A stretch of DNA of 64,000 nt from Epiperipatus broadwayi (lineage: Eukaryota > Onychophora > Udeonychophora > Euonychophora > Peripatidae), in contig JAQFVV010012404.1 of the NCBI GenBank assembly GCA_028023455.1, positions 12,695,421 through 12,759,420 on the forward strand, in the 5' to 3' direction. Position numbers and translations under genes: made by a program. This document shows positions 27,042 to 38,800 of the stretch, piece by piece. How positions within the stretch are numbered: the first letter of the stretch is position 1; each line of letters opens with the position of its first letter. Under the pieces are notes generated by a model. It made no database searches. It was not told where the DNA came from and was given only the letters and a program-made list of their open reading frames with translations.

Positions 27042-27648
27042 AATATCACTGTATTTTGTTGCTCATCATTTGTTAATATAATAGAAGAGGAAAATCCTGA
27101 AATAGAAATGCTTTAACTAAATATAAATTAATATTTAACTTTGGCTTTCCATTATATATTTAAATTCCTTACAATAACTCTAAACTTTTATATTATAGTT
27201 ATAGTTAATTGATTGCTACAGCAATTCTGAGATCCTTTTTAATATCACTGTATTTTGCTGCTCATCATTTGTTAATATAATAGAAGAGGAAAATCCTGAA
27301 ATAGAAATGCTTTCCATTAACTAAATATAAATTAATATTTAACTTTGGCTTTCCATTATATATTTAAATTCCTTACAATAACTCTAAACTTTTATATTAT
27401 AGTTATAGTTAATTGACTGCTACAGCAATTCTGAGATCCTTTTTAATATCACTGTATTTTGCTGCTCATCATTTGTTAATATAATAGAAGAGGAAAATCC
27501 TGAAATAGAAATGCTTTCCATTAACTAAATATAAATTAATATTTAACTTTGGCTTTCCTTTATATATTTAAATTCCTTACAATAACTCTAAACTTTTATA
27601 TTATAGTTATAGTTAATTGACTGCTACAGCAATTCTGAGATCCTTTTT
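27042..27648. repeat. Three-copy tandem repeat, 199/204/204 bp
   Basis: Units start at 27042, 27241 and 27445, each with AATATCACTGTATTTTG near its start and TGCTACAGCAATTCTGAGAT at its end. The units are nearly identical. The first differs by a 5-bp deletion (GCTTT versus GCTTTCCATT before AACTAAAT) and a few substitutions. No long ORF. It lies wholly within the first NPEPL1 coding intron. Confidence 0.95.
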
Positions 27649-29152
27649 GTCTGTTGATGACACAAACTAGATAAAATCTCAAGGTATGTCTTAAGATTAA
27701 CAGGACTATTGTCAACTAAACAAATGGGCTTCCGGTTTACCTTTCAGAGTAATTAAAATATTTTTGTAATATTTTAAAAATACTTCAAGAACAGTTTTTT
27801 TTGAAAATTTTTTGGTTTTTAGCAATTATTTACCTACTTCTAATAGATCTTTATATATATAATATAAATAAAATGTCCGTTAATTAAAACGAAATTGTAA
27901 TTATAATAAAAATAATCAATCGAACGATAATAAACTATTATAAACAATCCTTAAATCTGCATTATATATATATGCAATTCTAAACAGTTGCAAACCTTTA
28001 TTTAAAAATATTATTTTCACTCTATTCTGTGAGTAGGTATATGAGAGATCATGTAAAGTTCTTGTGGCATTAACCTTCCTACCCAAAGATTGAAAGGGAC
28101 TTAGAATTTTTATAGAATTGAGATCTCTGTTATATAAAACTGATCTCTTGTAAGATATGTATATTTATGTAAGTAGGTTAACTTTCTTTTAAAATCTTAA
28201 GAGTATTTTTAAAATTTCAGTTTAATTGGATACATAAGTGCATTAGTTTGATTTGAATTTTAGTCTTCACTGATTAAAGCAAAAGCAGAAATCAATCTGG
28301 AGACCATCTGGTGTCTTGATTATTCATACTTATAGTAGATGATAAATATTGTTGATGTTATTTATAAATGTTATTATTACAAGCTTTTAAGAGCCGTTTT
28401 CTTTGTCCTATTCCAGAACCAGTTATTATATGCTTAAATAATCAATGGAAACTAGATGGAAATGCTATAATATCCACATCTCCAGACTAGTTTCTGGCAT
28501 TTTTTTTAATTAATAAGGACTTTTGATTCAGAGCTGGAAATGGTGTTTTATTTCATCATAGTGATATAACTAGTTCAACCAAATTAGTTGCATTTAGGAT
28601 TGTTGCTATGATCATATTTGTTATATGGAAGTTAAGCATGAGGATGTAATACAAAGGCAACTGGAAAATTTTCAATAAATCTTTAAAATTTTCTTGATTA
28701 TTAAAAATGCACTCAGTGTATCATTTAGTAGTCTGGATGGGATGATATTGAGTTGTAGAATCACATTTTCATTAGATTAAGCATGTGAAACGATATGTAA
28801 TAGACTTTCTAAATGTCAACTACTTTTTATGGGAAAGATAGATCTCATTTACATAAATAAAGTTCATCTTAGATACACTGAAAGCAGATACAGTATTCAT
28901 TGTTTTTATTGAAAAGATATCACTGTGGTTAGATTATAGTGGAAGGTTATAATTAGTTATAGTATGAAAAATTACTGCAGAAGAGATTACAGAAATATCA
29001 TAAGATATCAGATAAATAGTATGAAGGATTATGTATGATATATGTGATTGACTGATTGGTTTCTATAGTCATTGTAAAACTTTTAACTTTTTGTTCTTCT
29101 TTATTAATATATATACTTTTTTAAATTTTTAAATTTTTTTTATTTGAACTAG
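27649..29152. other. NPEPL1 intron after exon 1, right part
   Basis: No exon. Around 28476-28495 there is a 20-base sequence (TCTCCAGACTAGTTTCTGGC) that also occurs in each arm of the inverted repeat at 40416-40930, so a related dispersed repeat may be present. Confidence 0.5.
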
Positions 29153-29335
29153 AATTGGGCTGCAGCAGTCTCAAGTCTTCATCCTAGCCCAACAGATACA
29201 TGTCCTTTGTTTCTTAATCTTGCAAGTGTATCTGCATTACCTCTTCGATGCACCCGTCATAATACATCTTCACGTTCTCATTCAGTAACCAAGATTGTTA
29301 AAAATTTAACTTCAGGAGTGGATGAAACTATTGTG
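29153..29335 (+). CDS. NPEPL1: NPEPL1 aminopeptidase, second coding exon
   Basis: Sixty-one codons in phase 0 on both sides. The acceptor is TTTGAACTAG (AG at 29151-29152) after a long T-rich tract. The donor is GTG|GTAAGA. The translation begins NWAAAVSSLHPSPTDTCPLF, which lines up with the human LWQAALSTLNPNPTDSCPLY segment, and continues to SALPLRCTRHN, equivalent to AALPCRVSRHN. This is part of the non-catalytic N-terminal domain of the M17 family. No stop or frame break, so the gene appears functional here. Confidence 0.93.
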
Positions 29336-30149
29336 GTAAGATAATATTAACATTTTTCTAGATAATTTTATCATTTCTCTTTCTTTTTTTTAATAATTTG
29401 ATTTAAAAGTGCTGAAAAAAAGAAATGGCTTTATGATATCTGTATTAAAATAATATTAGGATTTTGTATTAAAAATGTAACATTTTTGAGCAGTAATTTC
29501 TTTCTCTTTATTTTAGAGCTATCTTTGTAAGTATTAAGTGATTAATAGATACTATTAGCAAACACAACCCTGGACCAATTTCTAATCACCTTCAACTGAG
29601 ACTATTGTTCTTTTTTGCACTATAGCAATCCAGCAGCCATCTATATAATGTCATTAAAATGTGACTGCTGGATGGTTATAGTAAGGGAATAAAAATACTG
29701 TTCTTTATTAAAATAGGTCTATAGCCAAAATCTAGTTATTTTCACAGAGAAATCTGGTATCTTGTTTTTAAAAACAACTGAGAAAATACACTTTTTTTTA
29801 TCATATGTATTTTCCAAGATAAGCATTTTATATTTCTTCTAATGTACATTAATTAATATATCATATGATCACCATTAAACATCACATGTTTTAATAACAT
29901 TAATATATGTAATAAAATTATATGTGTATGTTTAATTAATTTCATACAAAAGTGCCAGTTAAAAGTAGATGCTTTTTTTAAAGTATAAATAAAAAATAGT
30001 TTAAAAAATTATATTGTATTATATTATAATGGAATTAGTAGTAATATTGCTAATTTCATGCCCAAATTAGGGCTACCAATTATCTAAGAGGATAAGTTGA
30101 TAATAGGATGTGGAAATAAATACGAGCACATATTGGTGTACCGATCAAG
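29336..30149. other. NPEPL1 intron after exon 2, left part
   Basis: Mostly AT-rich. From about 30060 the sequence becomes less AT-rich, and this continues on the far side of the LTR element (33603-34560). The LTR element may therefore have landed in an older, unidentified repeat. Confidence 0.45.
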
Positions 30150-30154
30150 TTTAT

Positions 30155-30845
30155 TGTTATAGTGCTCCCTTCTCTCAGAAGTGAACTATTCCAGATGCCT
30201 TCTTATCTGATCGGATTAAGCATTGTTTGCCACAGGCCAATAGGCTGATATATAGATAAAAACATAGCCAATGATTATTACAGGCCAATAAGCAACGATG
30301 CTTGCTGAATCTGAAGGTTTTCAATAAGGTCAGGGATCTGGGTATAAATAGTCAGCCTTTTGTGAGAATCAGGGAAGAACGTCTGTTTAACCTGGAAAGA
30401 CTCTTTGTGTTCTCCCAGGGAACAATGTCTGTCTAACCTGAAAAGACTTTGCGTTCTCCCAGGGAAGCTCTGCTAACCTGAACAGCAGGAAGTATTCCCA
30501 TTGATAGCACTATGCTATTTAGTCTACGCAGCTAGGCAAGTCCCACACAGACTGGACACTGCTAAGACCACACTTGGCTCGAGGCAAGCTGTCTTTTACA
30601 GCTGGAAGAGCCATACACCCTACCCGTGAGGCAAGCCATCAGGTATAGCTGGAAGCGGTAGGCAGAACCCAGAGTTTATGTTGAACTACAATATTCAACA
30701 TTGTAAATATTCACTTGTATATGTACTGTATATTGTATTGTATATATTTGTACATATAATAAATATATTAATTATAATACTTGTTTCAGTATTATTTTAC
30801 ATTATTTGCTGTTGGCTGGATCTGTAATCCAGACCAAACATAACA
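30155..30845 (+). repeat. 5' LTR of Gypsy-like element
   Basis: 691 bp, from TGTTATAGTGCTCCC to CCAAACATAACA. It carries a TATA box at 30343-30350 and an AATAAA poly(A) signal at 30758-30763, as expected for a working LTR promoter and terminator. In the region just after the TATA box it contains a short duplicated CTGTCTAACCTG-like motif that differs from the right LTR. Confidence 0.93.
30343..30350 (+). promoter_or_regulatory. TATA box of LTR promoter
   Basis: TATAAATA within GGGTATAAATAGTCAGCC. The same motif is kept in the right LTR at 33115-33122. Transcription would start about 25-30 bases downstream and run in the NPEPL1 direction. Confidence 0.7.
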
Positions 30846-30849
30846 GATT

Positions 30850-30863
30850 TGGCGCAGTTAACA
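30850..30863 (+). other. Primer-binding site
   Basis: TGGCGCAGTTAAC follows the LTR after a four-base gap. TGG is the complement of a tRNA CCA end. The primer tRNA was not identified. Confidence 0.7.
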
Positions 30864-31327
30864 AAAGATTTTTTTCCCCCACGGCTGGAAAAAGAAAAAA
30901 ACTTGAAAACATAAATACGCGAGTGTGCACTTATATAGACATTTGTAAGTTACAAATCTGTGATTATTAAATCACACTTAAATACGGTCCAAGTAAAATA
31001 CATAAATACGTATTTATTAAACAGTGATTATTAAAATCACTTATTTCTGGCAAAATAAAAAGTAAAATACACGAATAGTATTTACTAAACAGCCATTATC
31101 AAAATCACTTATTTCTGGGAGGAAAAATAAAGTGATCACAAACATGATTGGTGGTTCACAAACCAATCAAAATTGGCCTTTCTAAAAAAGACAGAAACTC
31201 GCCCTAGCGGAGTAAAAAATCTGTCAAAACATAACCGTATTGAGTGGGTACTTGCAAATATATGGAATAAATATTTTTCTCACATTTTAACAGAGGGGGG
31301 AAAAAAAAGGCTAATATAATTGGCTCG

Positions 31328-31753
31328 ATGGAAGATTTTGACCCAGGGTTCCCTGAGAACTGATCAAGCTACAAAAAGCGCCTGATTTTTTATATGCAGG
31401 CTAATCAGATTAAAAAGTCTGAAATAAAATTAGCGACGCTGATGACTATAATCGGGTCACAGATATATAATATTTTAAAATCTCAAATTGAGTCAGAAAC
31501 ACTGGCCGACTTGAATTTTGAGAAGGCGTTGGCGATTCTCACAGAATATTTTTCCCCAAAACTGCTAACAATAATGCAGAGATATTATTTCAATCTCTGT
31601 ACTCAATCGGAGGGTGAAAAAGCTAGAGAATTTGCTACGCGAATCCGGGCATTAGCACTTACGTGTGATTTTAAAGAGTTCTTAAATGAAGCACTACACG
31701 ATCGTTTCATTTGTGGCATGAACGATCATAATTTAAGACTCAATTATTACTAA
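31328..31753 (+). pseudogene. gag: gag of Gypsy-like element, nonsense and frameshift
   Basis: The frame begins MEDFDPGFPEN and hits TGA at 31361-31363, where the usual Gag W..Y motif needs TGG, then continues in frame (SSYKKRLIFYMQANQIKK...). The capsid-like portion ends with LCTQSEGEKAREFATRIRAL and FICGMNDHNLRL, typical of Gypsy Gag. Around 31745 a one-base shift moves the reading frame into that of the next ORF (FEKAVAQTMLAES...). The product is therefore broken twice. Confidence 0.85.
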
Positions 31754-31791
31754 CACCGGATATAGACTTTGAAAAGGCTGTAGCTCAAACC

Positions 31792-32904
31792 ATGCTGGCA
31801 GAATCTATAGCATGTCAAGCAAAGCCATTACAAAAAATAAATTATACTGTTCAAAAAGTTGAACAGAAGGCTGAGTCTGACAAGCCCTCAGTTAGCTCAA
31901 CAACAACAATGAGTGTTAAGCGTTGTTATAGGTGCGATGAACCGATGCATGTGCAAACAGAATGTCCACATTTCCATACTGTGTGCTCATTATGCAAGCG
32001 AGTCGGTCATATAAGAGCGGCATGTCTAAACTTAAAAAGACAAACAGCCAATATGAGAATGGAAAAACCCATTCCAAAAAACAACAAGGGCAACTATAAG
32101 AAAAATAAACAAGTTGCCAGTATAAATCACATTAAGGACAATCAGTCTGGATTTATACATAGTATTATGATTAATGATATGCCAGTGAGAATGGAACTAG
32201 ACACAGGGTCTGCAGTGTTTATTGTTTCAAAAAAGACTTGGGCTATCATTAATAAAAATAATAAATATAAGCTGCATCCTAGCACTAGGACTATAACAGA
32301 TTATCAGGGTAAAAAAATAAAACTCTTGGGTCAGACAAGAGTTAAAATTACCATGCCTAACAAAACTAGACACCTACCACTGGTAGTGGCAACAGGTGAT
32401 CACAGCAACTTATTAGGCCGTGACTGGTTCAGTCATTTAGACTTTGCAGTGACAAAGGTGAACCAGATCACAACATTAACTAAATTAAAACCTGATTACT
32501 CAGAAGTCAACAAAAAGCTGATAACAAAAATGGATATGGGAAATTGGAACACCAGGATTGCCAGAACACCACTAGCTTTGCAGACTAAAGTGCTATGCAG
32601 AATGTATAGAGGACCCACTAAATGGATCCCAGCAGTCATAATCCAACAAAAAGGACTCCACACCATTATAGTCAAAACAGCAGATGGATGTCAACATCAT
32701 CATCATCGAAAGCAACTTAGACTGTATTATACTGATGCAACTACAAGGAATGAAGCTCCAGAGACATGCAATATAAGCAAGGAGGATCAACAAACCAAAG
32801 ATACAAGCAAGGAGGATCAACAAACTGAAGACGACAGCAAACCAGAACCAGCACCAAAACGCATTAGTTGTCCGCCAGCGCACCTGCATGACTATGTTCT
32901 CTAG
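31792..32904 (+). CDS. Nucleocapsid-protease fused to integrase tail (370 codons)
   Basis: An open frame with parts of three retroelement proteins. Residues 45-58 and 65-78 are two CCHC zinc knuckles (C-x2-C-x4-H-x4-C) from the nucleocapsid. Residues 131-212 are a retropepsin-type aspartic protease, with DTGS at 137-140 and LLGRDW at 207-212. From about residue 250 the sequence is the C-terminal region of a Gypsy integrase (YRGPTKWIPAVI, then KQLRLYY at 307-313), followed by a 10-11 codon duplication (SKEDQQT twice, residues 329-345). Reverse transcriptase, RNase H and the integrase catalytic core should lie between protease and tail but are missing, and the join stays in frame near residue 225-250. 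The upstream part of gag is in another frame, so expression is uncertain. Confidence 0.88.
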   Translation: MLAESIACQAKPLQKINYTVQKVEQKAESDKPSVSSTTTMSVKRCYRCDEPMHVQTECPHFHTVCSLCKRVGHIRAACLNLKRQTANMRMEKPIPKNNKGNYKKNKQVASINHIKDNQSGFIHSIMINDMPVRMELDTGSAVFIVSKKTWAIINKNNKYKLHPSTRTITDYQGKKIKLLGQTRVKITMPNKTRHLPLVVATGDHSNLLGRDWFSHLDFAVTKVNQITTLTKLKPDYSEVNKKLITKMDMGNWNTRIARTPLALQTKVLCRMYRGPTKWIPAVIIQQKGLHTIIVKTADGCQHHHHRKQLRLYYTDATTRNEAPETCNISKEDQQTKDTSKEDQQTEDDSKPEPAPKRISCPPAHLHDYVL

Positions 32905-32920
32905 GGGTAAATTTTAGCCA

Positions 32921-32930
32921 GGGGGAGGGA
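32921..32930 (+). other. Polypurine tract
   Basis: GGGGGAGGGA directly before the TG of the right LTR, the plus-strand priming site expected of an LTR element. Confidence 0.85.
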
Positions 32931-33597
32931 TGTTATAGTCCTCCCTTCTCAGAAGTGGACTATTCCAGATGCCTTCTTATCTGATCGGATTAAGCATTGT
33001 TTGCCACAGGCCAATAGGCTGATGTATAGATAAAAACATAGCCAATGATTATTACAGGCCAAAGCAACAATGCTTTCTGAATCCAAAGGTTTTCAATAAG
33101 GTCAGGGATCTGGGTATAAATAGTCAGCCTTTTGTGAGAATCAGGGAAGAATGTCTCTCTAACCTGAAGAAAGTCTGTCTAACCTGAAAAGACTCTTTGC
33201 GTTCTCCCAGGGAAGCTCTGCTAACCTGAACAAAAGCAAGTATTCCCATTGATAGCAATACGCTATTTAGTCTACGCAGCTAGGCAAGTCCCACAGAGAC
33301 CGGACGCTGCTAAGACTACATTCGGCTCGAGGCAAGCTGTCTTCTTGTACAGCTGGAAGAGCCATAAACCCTACCCATGAGGCAAGCCATCAGGTGTAGC
33401 TGGAAGTGGTAGGGGAGAACCCAGAGTTTACGTTGAACTACAATATTCAACATTGTAAATATTCACTTGTATATATACTGTATATTGTATTGTATATATT
33501 TGTACATATAATAAATATATTAATTGTAATACTTATTTCAGTATTATTTTACATTATTTGCTGTTGGTTGGGTCTGTAATCCAGATCAAACATAACA
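32931..33597 (+). repeat. 3' LTR of Gypsy-like element
   Basis: 667 bp, TGTTATAGTCCTCCC to CAAACATAACA. It aligns along its length with the left LTR, with scattered substitutions and a few short indels. Confidence 0.93.
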
Positions 33598-33602
33598 TTT
33601 AT

Positions 33603-34868
33603 TTAGGACTAACAAGTCTGAAAGGCCAAGCAGAGGCCCACAACCAACAGATGCAGGGTTATCCCTGTCCTGGGTTTAAACTCCCATACAAGGCTCCAAG
33701 TCTCAACCATCCAACCAATATCTTTGATGATACACAGACATCCTTCCCAGTATAGCATGGCTTAGTTCAGGTATCGAACATGGGTTTCTATCTCAGGGTT
33801 TTGCACGGATTCCCCTACAACACAAGGTAGTTCCCAGTCTTACATTAACTATTGATTGGTATAAGTATATAAATATTGGCTTATATTATATTATACAAAC
33901 AACTATTCAAAAATATGGAGAGATGAAGTGTATATAAAAATGTAGATGAGATAGTTAGCACTTTACATTAAGGAATATAATTTATTTACATTAAATAAAT
34001 CTTTGGTTAGCAATTAATATGAAGTGATAATGGTTTTGCTGTGGTTGGTGGCGATTAAATAGGTATATATTGTCTTATTATCAGTGCAGATGCTATGTTT
34101 GCTGGCCCATTCTACGTAGATTTTATTTATATTGTATATTAGTAAGGAGACTTGCGGGTGGGGTTCGAACATAGGTGGTTGGAAACCACAAATTGGATCT
34201 AGGCTGGCTTAATAATGAGTGTATTGAAATATAGCAGTGCTATCTGTACTCTTGGAGACCTATAGGTTGTTAATGAATGATAGATTGACTTTTGCAGTTC
34301 TTTAGTGGGTGTCCTAGGTCGCAGAGTTGGGTCTGCTTAGGTGCATCGAATTCTGAAGAGAATGGAAGCCAAAAGAGTGCTACAATCTTGGATTTGGGGT
34401 CGGGATCAGGGTACATCCTGAGATCAATCTCCTGGGCACCTGGCTAGCAGTCTGCTCTTGCACAGTTTGACCGGGATATGAAGAAGGATCATGCTTATAG
34501 ATATATGACTTAATCTAACCCAGTCCTGCGATTAACAGCTAGTAATGCATATATGCATTCAAATATATGGACTTAATGTCCATAGGGTTATTAACAAGGA
34601 CCCTAACCAAACAATATTATGCCCTCCAATCGCAAAGACATGATATATGTATCAACACACACACAAATATTCATTATATTTATAATGATAATAAACCAGA
34701 TAAAACTTTAAATGGCCAAGAGTTTATATATATATATAGGATGGGCGGACAATTCATTTGGACTGACGAAGAATTTAATTTTACAAATTTAATCAATCAT
34801 TTTTTTTCCCGGTTAACATTCTTTTATTAGCTTTAACACAGTTTGTGGGCTATGGGGGTTTACATATA
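33603..34868. other. Less AT-rich intronic tract, possible old repeat
   Basis: From 33603 to about 34530 the composition is clearly less AT-rich than the host introns. It contains tRNA-like GGGTTCGAAC-type words (34161-34170) but no full tRNA fold. No protein similarity was recognised; the 65- and 87-codon frames are not supported. Confidence 0.4.
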
Positions 34869-35841
34869 CATCTGGCTCTCGTTTTATGCGGTAGATAGGT
34901 TCCACAGAAAACCCGCATTAAAAAAAATCGCACAAAAATAGACTTAACTTAGCTTGAAAAATGGGGGATAGGGTCTGTAATTTTCAGAATTTGCATAAAA
35001 GCAAAGCAACAAAAAAAATTACTTTAAAATTCGCTTTAAAAAAATAAGCAAATAAAGTATGACTAATAAAAAATTTCAAATATTTGAAAAAAATTAATGC
35101 AAGACAAACTTTTTTTACTTTTTTTATTAACTACAATATTTAATTTTACATTTTTCATACATATTTTAATCATTACCACTAGCATTCGTTTGTAAATTGG
35201 AAAGAAATCAGATTCGATGTGATGTGATATATTGTAGCTTCTCCTTAAATGAAGTCAAGAATCTCTCAGCAATTATGCCCAGAGAAACCTGTTAGCCATT
35301 TTATTTTTATTCGTGATGTGATGTACAACTAGGGCCACTTTCAGTCTTATGCTGTGTTAATGGTTTTCTGTTTCTATATTAAAAAAATGAGATCGAAATC
35401 AAAACAAAAAGATTATACATTATCATTACAAAGATTATTTTCAGTTTATAAAATCTTCGTTTTTTTATTTTAAAAATCTAAAAGATTATTTATTTCTGTT
35501 ATATATAACAAAATATACATTTTAAAAGTTTAATTTTTTGAATATTTATTGCGATATTTTTATATGTAAGTATAAATCTATTATTATTATTTACTCATTA
35601 GTATAAATAGGTTATTTACATAGAAGCTAAAATTCTAAATACAGCTTCAGGCCATATTTATGTTAGCTGCTAATATAATGTTATATTTTTGAGAAAAAAA
35701 AAAGTGAAAATAAGTTATTAATAATTTAAATTTCTTGATATCTAATAAATATAGTGAAATATGAAAGATATTAAGAAGAAACATGAATCGCATAACTTCA
35801 AAATTGCATTAAAATAATCCACATAAAACGAGACCCAGGTG
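34869..35841. mobile_element. pogo/Tigger-like MITE, copy 2
   Basis: 973 bp flanked by TA on both sides (34867-34868, 35842-35843). The ends are inverted repeats: CATCTGGCTCTCGTTTTATG at the left against the complement of CATAAAACGAGACCCAGGTG at the right. No transposase ORF. It shares most of its length with the element at 11169-12222. The inverted ends and TA duplication support a Tc1-mariner-superfamily MITE. Confidence 0.85.
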
Positions 35842-35843
35842 TA

Positions 35844-38800
35844 TATATTAAATTAATATCAGTTTTTTTCTCTCTCCTTTTTTTACTAACAACATTTTAA
35901 ACGATATGAGTTACAAATAAAAGATTTCTTTAGTATTTCTACCATTACTATTTCTGCATGTATATTCCACTGAATGAATGAACCTGGAGGGCATTTACCA
36001 TTTATTAATAAGTAATTTATTGGTAAGCAATTTATTATTAAATAATTTATCAATTTCAGCTGTCTCATGATTATTTGTATATCAGTTCACGGCACTTTCA
36101 AATACATAATTATTTGTTCTTATATACAATTAAAGTATTGACTCACCATCCTTTTGACAGGTTGTATATTATACAAATCCTTGTTATGATGGAGTATTAA
36201 AGCCTTGCTCTGAAACTTAATTAATGGTATTTTCTTTTATTTATTTTTAAAATTCTTTTATAATAATAACTTTGGCGTTTTTTTGACTCTGCCGCACCCA
36301 GGGGTTTGGAGAGTCAAAGAGAAGCATAAACACCATTTATAATTTAACTCGTAATTCCCTTCATCGTTCAAGGTGATAATAAAAAAATATTAAAATAAAT
36401 AATAAATACGTTTTTTATAGAATATAACTCTAAACCAGAAAAACTGACTTAATAATTAGAAAGAACATATACAGATTATATAGAGGTTATATGAGCCAAG
36501 ACCAAGTTTTTGTATTTTGCTTAATTTAGTTACAATTATTTATGAATGAATATTATAAAATTTTACCAGCATCCTTCAAGTTTCTTTCTTGATTGATGGG
36601 CGTCTTTATCACTTGAGATGGGCATACAGTGCGCGATGAGGCGATTTCCTCTCTTTACATTTTATATTTTTGGAACACTCCGGATGCCATTCTCTTCCTG
36701 CTGACCAGGAGAAGCAGAATGTTGGTCTACTCACGCATTTCAGGCAATTATCGTGTACACTTCATTATATAGGTTCAGTGTAGTGTAATGACAGTTCTCT
36801 TTCTTTGATCTAGCAAGTTTGAATCTGATAATATCGATAACTTCAAGTTGCACAGTAATTTTAACGCAAATTTCAAAATTTATTACACAGTTAATAAATT
36901 CAGTAATGATTCTCTTGAATATAAAAATATTAATCCTTTTTTCTTCATTAATACCCTTTTTTATTATATATATCTCGTACTTTGCCTGAGGTGGGTTTTC
37001 CAAAATAAATGGTAGATTTGAACTCAGTATGTCCCATTAGTGTCTACATTCCAATGTGCTTCACTATCGCCAATCTGTTTTCCTATACATTGTTTTTTAT
37101 TTCCCTTAACAATGTATTTACTGTGCACAGGATGTATATGCGTGGAACTGCAACTATTTTTGTACAGCTAGAGAGACACAGCACTTGTTTTACTTTTCTA
37201 AATACCTTATAACCACTCTCCCATTGTTTATTCCCTTTTAACATTTTTTTTTCATTAAATTCTTTACTACTATTTCCATTTCTCAAATATTTTTAGCAAT
37301 GAAATATTTTTTTCTTTTTATTTAAGATTATTTAAGCTGATTAATGACTAAACTAATAACCGTTTCTCTCCCGCAATTGCACACATCCATGTGCTTATTT
37401 CTAATGTGTGTGGGTTTATTTATTAAATAAATCATTTATCACTGGGAGATAGGTTTAAACTTATTTAACATGAAGCAAGCATATTTACTGGTAGATATGC
37501 ACTGCTTCATTGGCATGCCAATATATAAATAAATTATCAGATGTTAATGAAAGTCACTTATATAATGGAATAAGCATAATATGAATTACTAAATATATGG
37601 TTAATAAATACTTAGAAATATGTCTATCTGAGTGTTTCAAAATCTTCAGACTCTTGCACTATTCACATTTACATATCACTTCCAGTTATCATATTCAGGT
37701 TTAAATTCATTGAAAAAATATGAAACTACAGAATGATAAAGAATATGCTGCAATGATGTAATATATGAGTTAGCTATTTATGTGATTAGAAATCAAAAAT
37801 TGAAACTTTGAATATAAGAAGTAAGAAAATGAATAATTATTGACAGAACTTCACTTCAACTGCTTGCATATCTTCCAAATACCACTCTTGGAAAATTTAA
37901 GTTGAATCTTTTGAAATTCAAATATTCTAATATTTAGATAGGACAATAGTGATTGCAATAAAACTCTGATAAACAAATATATCTAAATCATTGTATGTTT
38001 ATATACTTATTATTTTATAATCAATATTATTTCTCAATAAATATAAATGCTGTACTATATTGCAAACATTAAATGTGAATTATTTGGTAGAATATAAATT
38101 ATTATTTATAATCTTCTGAATATTCAGGCTAGAAAAATTGAAATTCTTAAAATGTTTTATTTAATAGAATGCTATTTTTTTAATTCTTTTTTTAAACTTA
38201 ATATAGAATTATGTAAGATAATGATTTTACCAAATTATTAGCATAACACCCAGCATATACTTCAGTGGTTTGCATATTCTTAGAGTTGTGGATATTTTTA
38301 TGAATTAGGATATGTTTATGTGTTGAAGTTATAATATTTAAACTTAGATTAAATATAAATATTATACTTGTATTTCAATATTAAATATTTAAACTTATGA
38401 ATACAAACAAAATGGATTAATAATAAAATATAACCATTTATTAATAAAACAAAACATATGTAGTTTGATTGTAGCTTTATAATAATAATAATTCCAAATA
38501 TAAATCTTAAATTGAACCCATAATAATTAATATAATTTTAATCAATAGTTCATATATTTCAATTCCATCTCGTTCAGTATTTTCACATATAGATATATCA
38601 ATCATATAATCATTAATATATTTTTAATAAATAGTTTTTAGATTTTTAGGTTTTTTTCTAGTAATTCCACACACATACACATATATATGAAGTCAAACAT
38701 AACGCCTAATTTAATATCCAGTTTGAGTTTATATTCGTAATTCAAAATGTAAATCTACAATTACAATAATTCATTTCTTTCAATCTTTATAAGCTTAAAA

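Larger units (their letters stand above)
30150..33602 (+). mobile_element. Gypsy-like LTR retrotransposon, internally deleted
   Basis: A complete insertion: 5-bp target duplication TTTAT at 30150-30154 and 33598-33602; two LTRs beginning TG and ending CA; a primer-binding site four bases after the left LTR; a polypurine tract directly before the right LTR; and gag/protease/integrase-tail coding sequence between. The whole element is only ~3.4 kb because the reverse transcriptase, RNase H and integrase core are absent. It is in the sense orientation within an NPEPL1 intron. The LTRs differ by a number of substitutions and indels (691 versus 667 bp), so the insertion is not very recent. Confidence 0.93.

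Noticed and set aside
32593-32889. 98-codon minus-strand ORF
   Set aside because: Shadow of the integrase-tail coding region on the plus strand.
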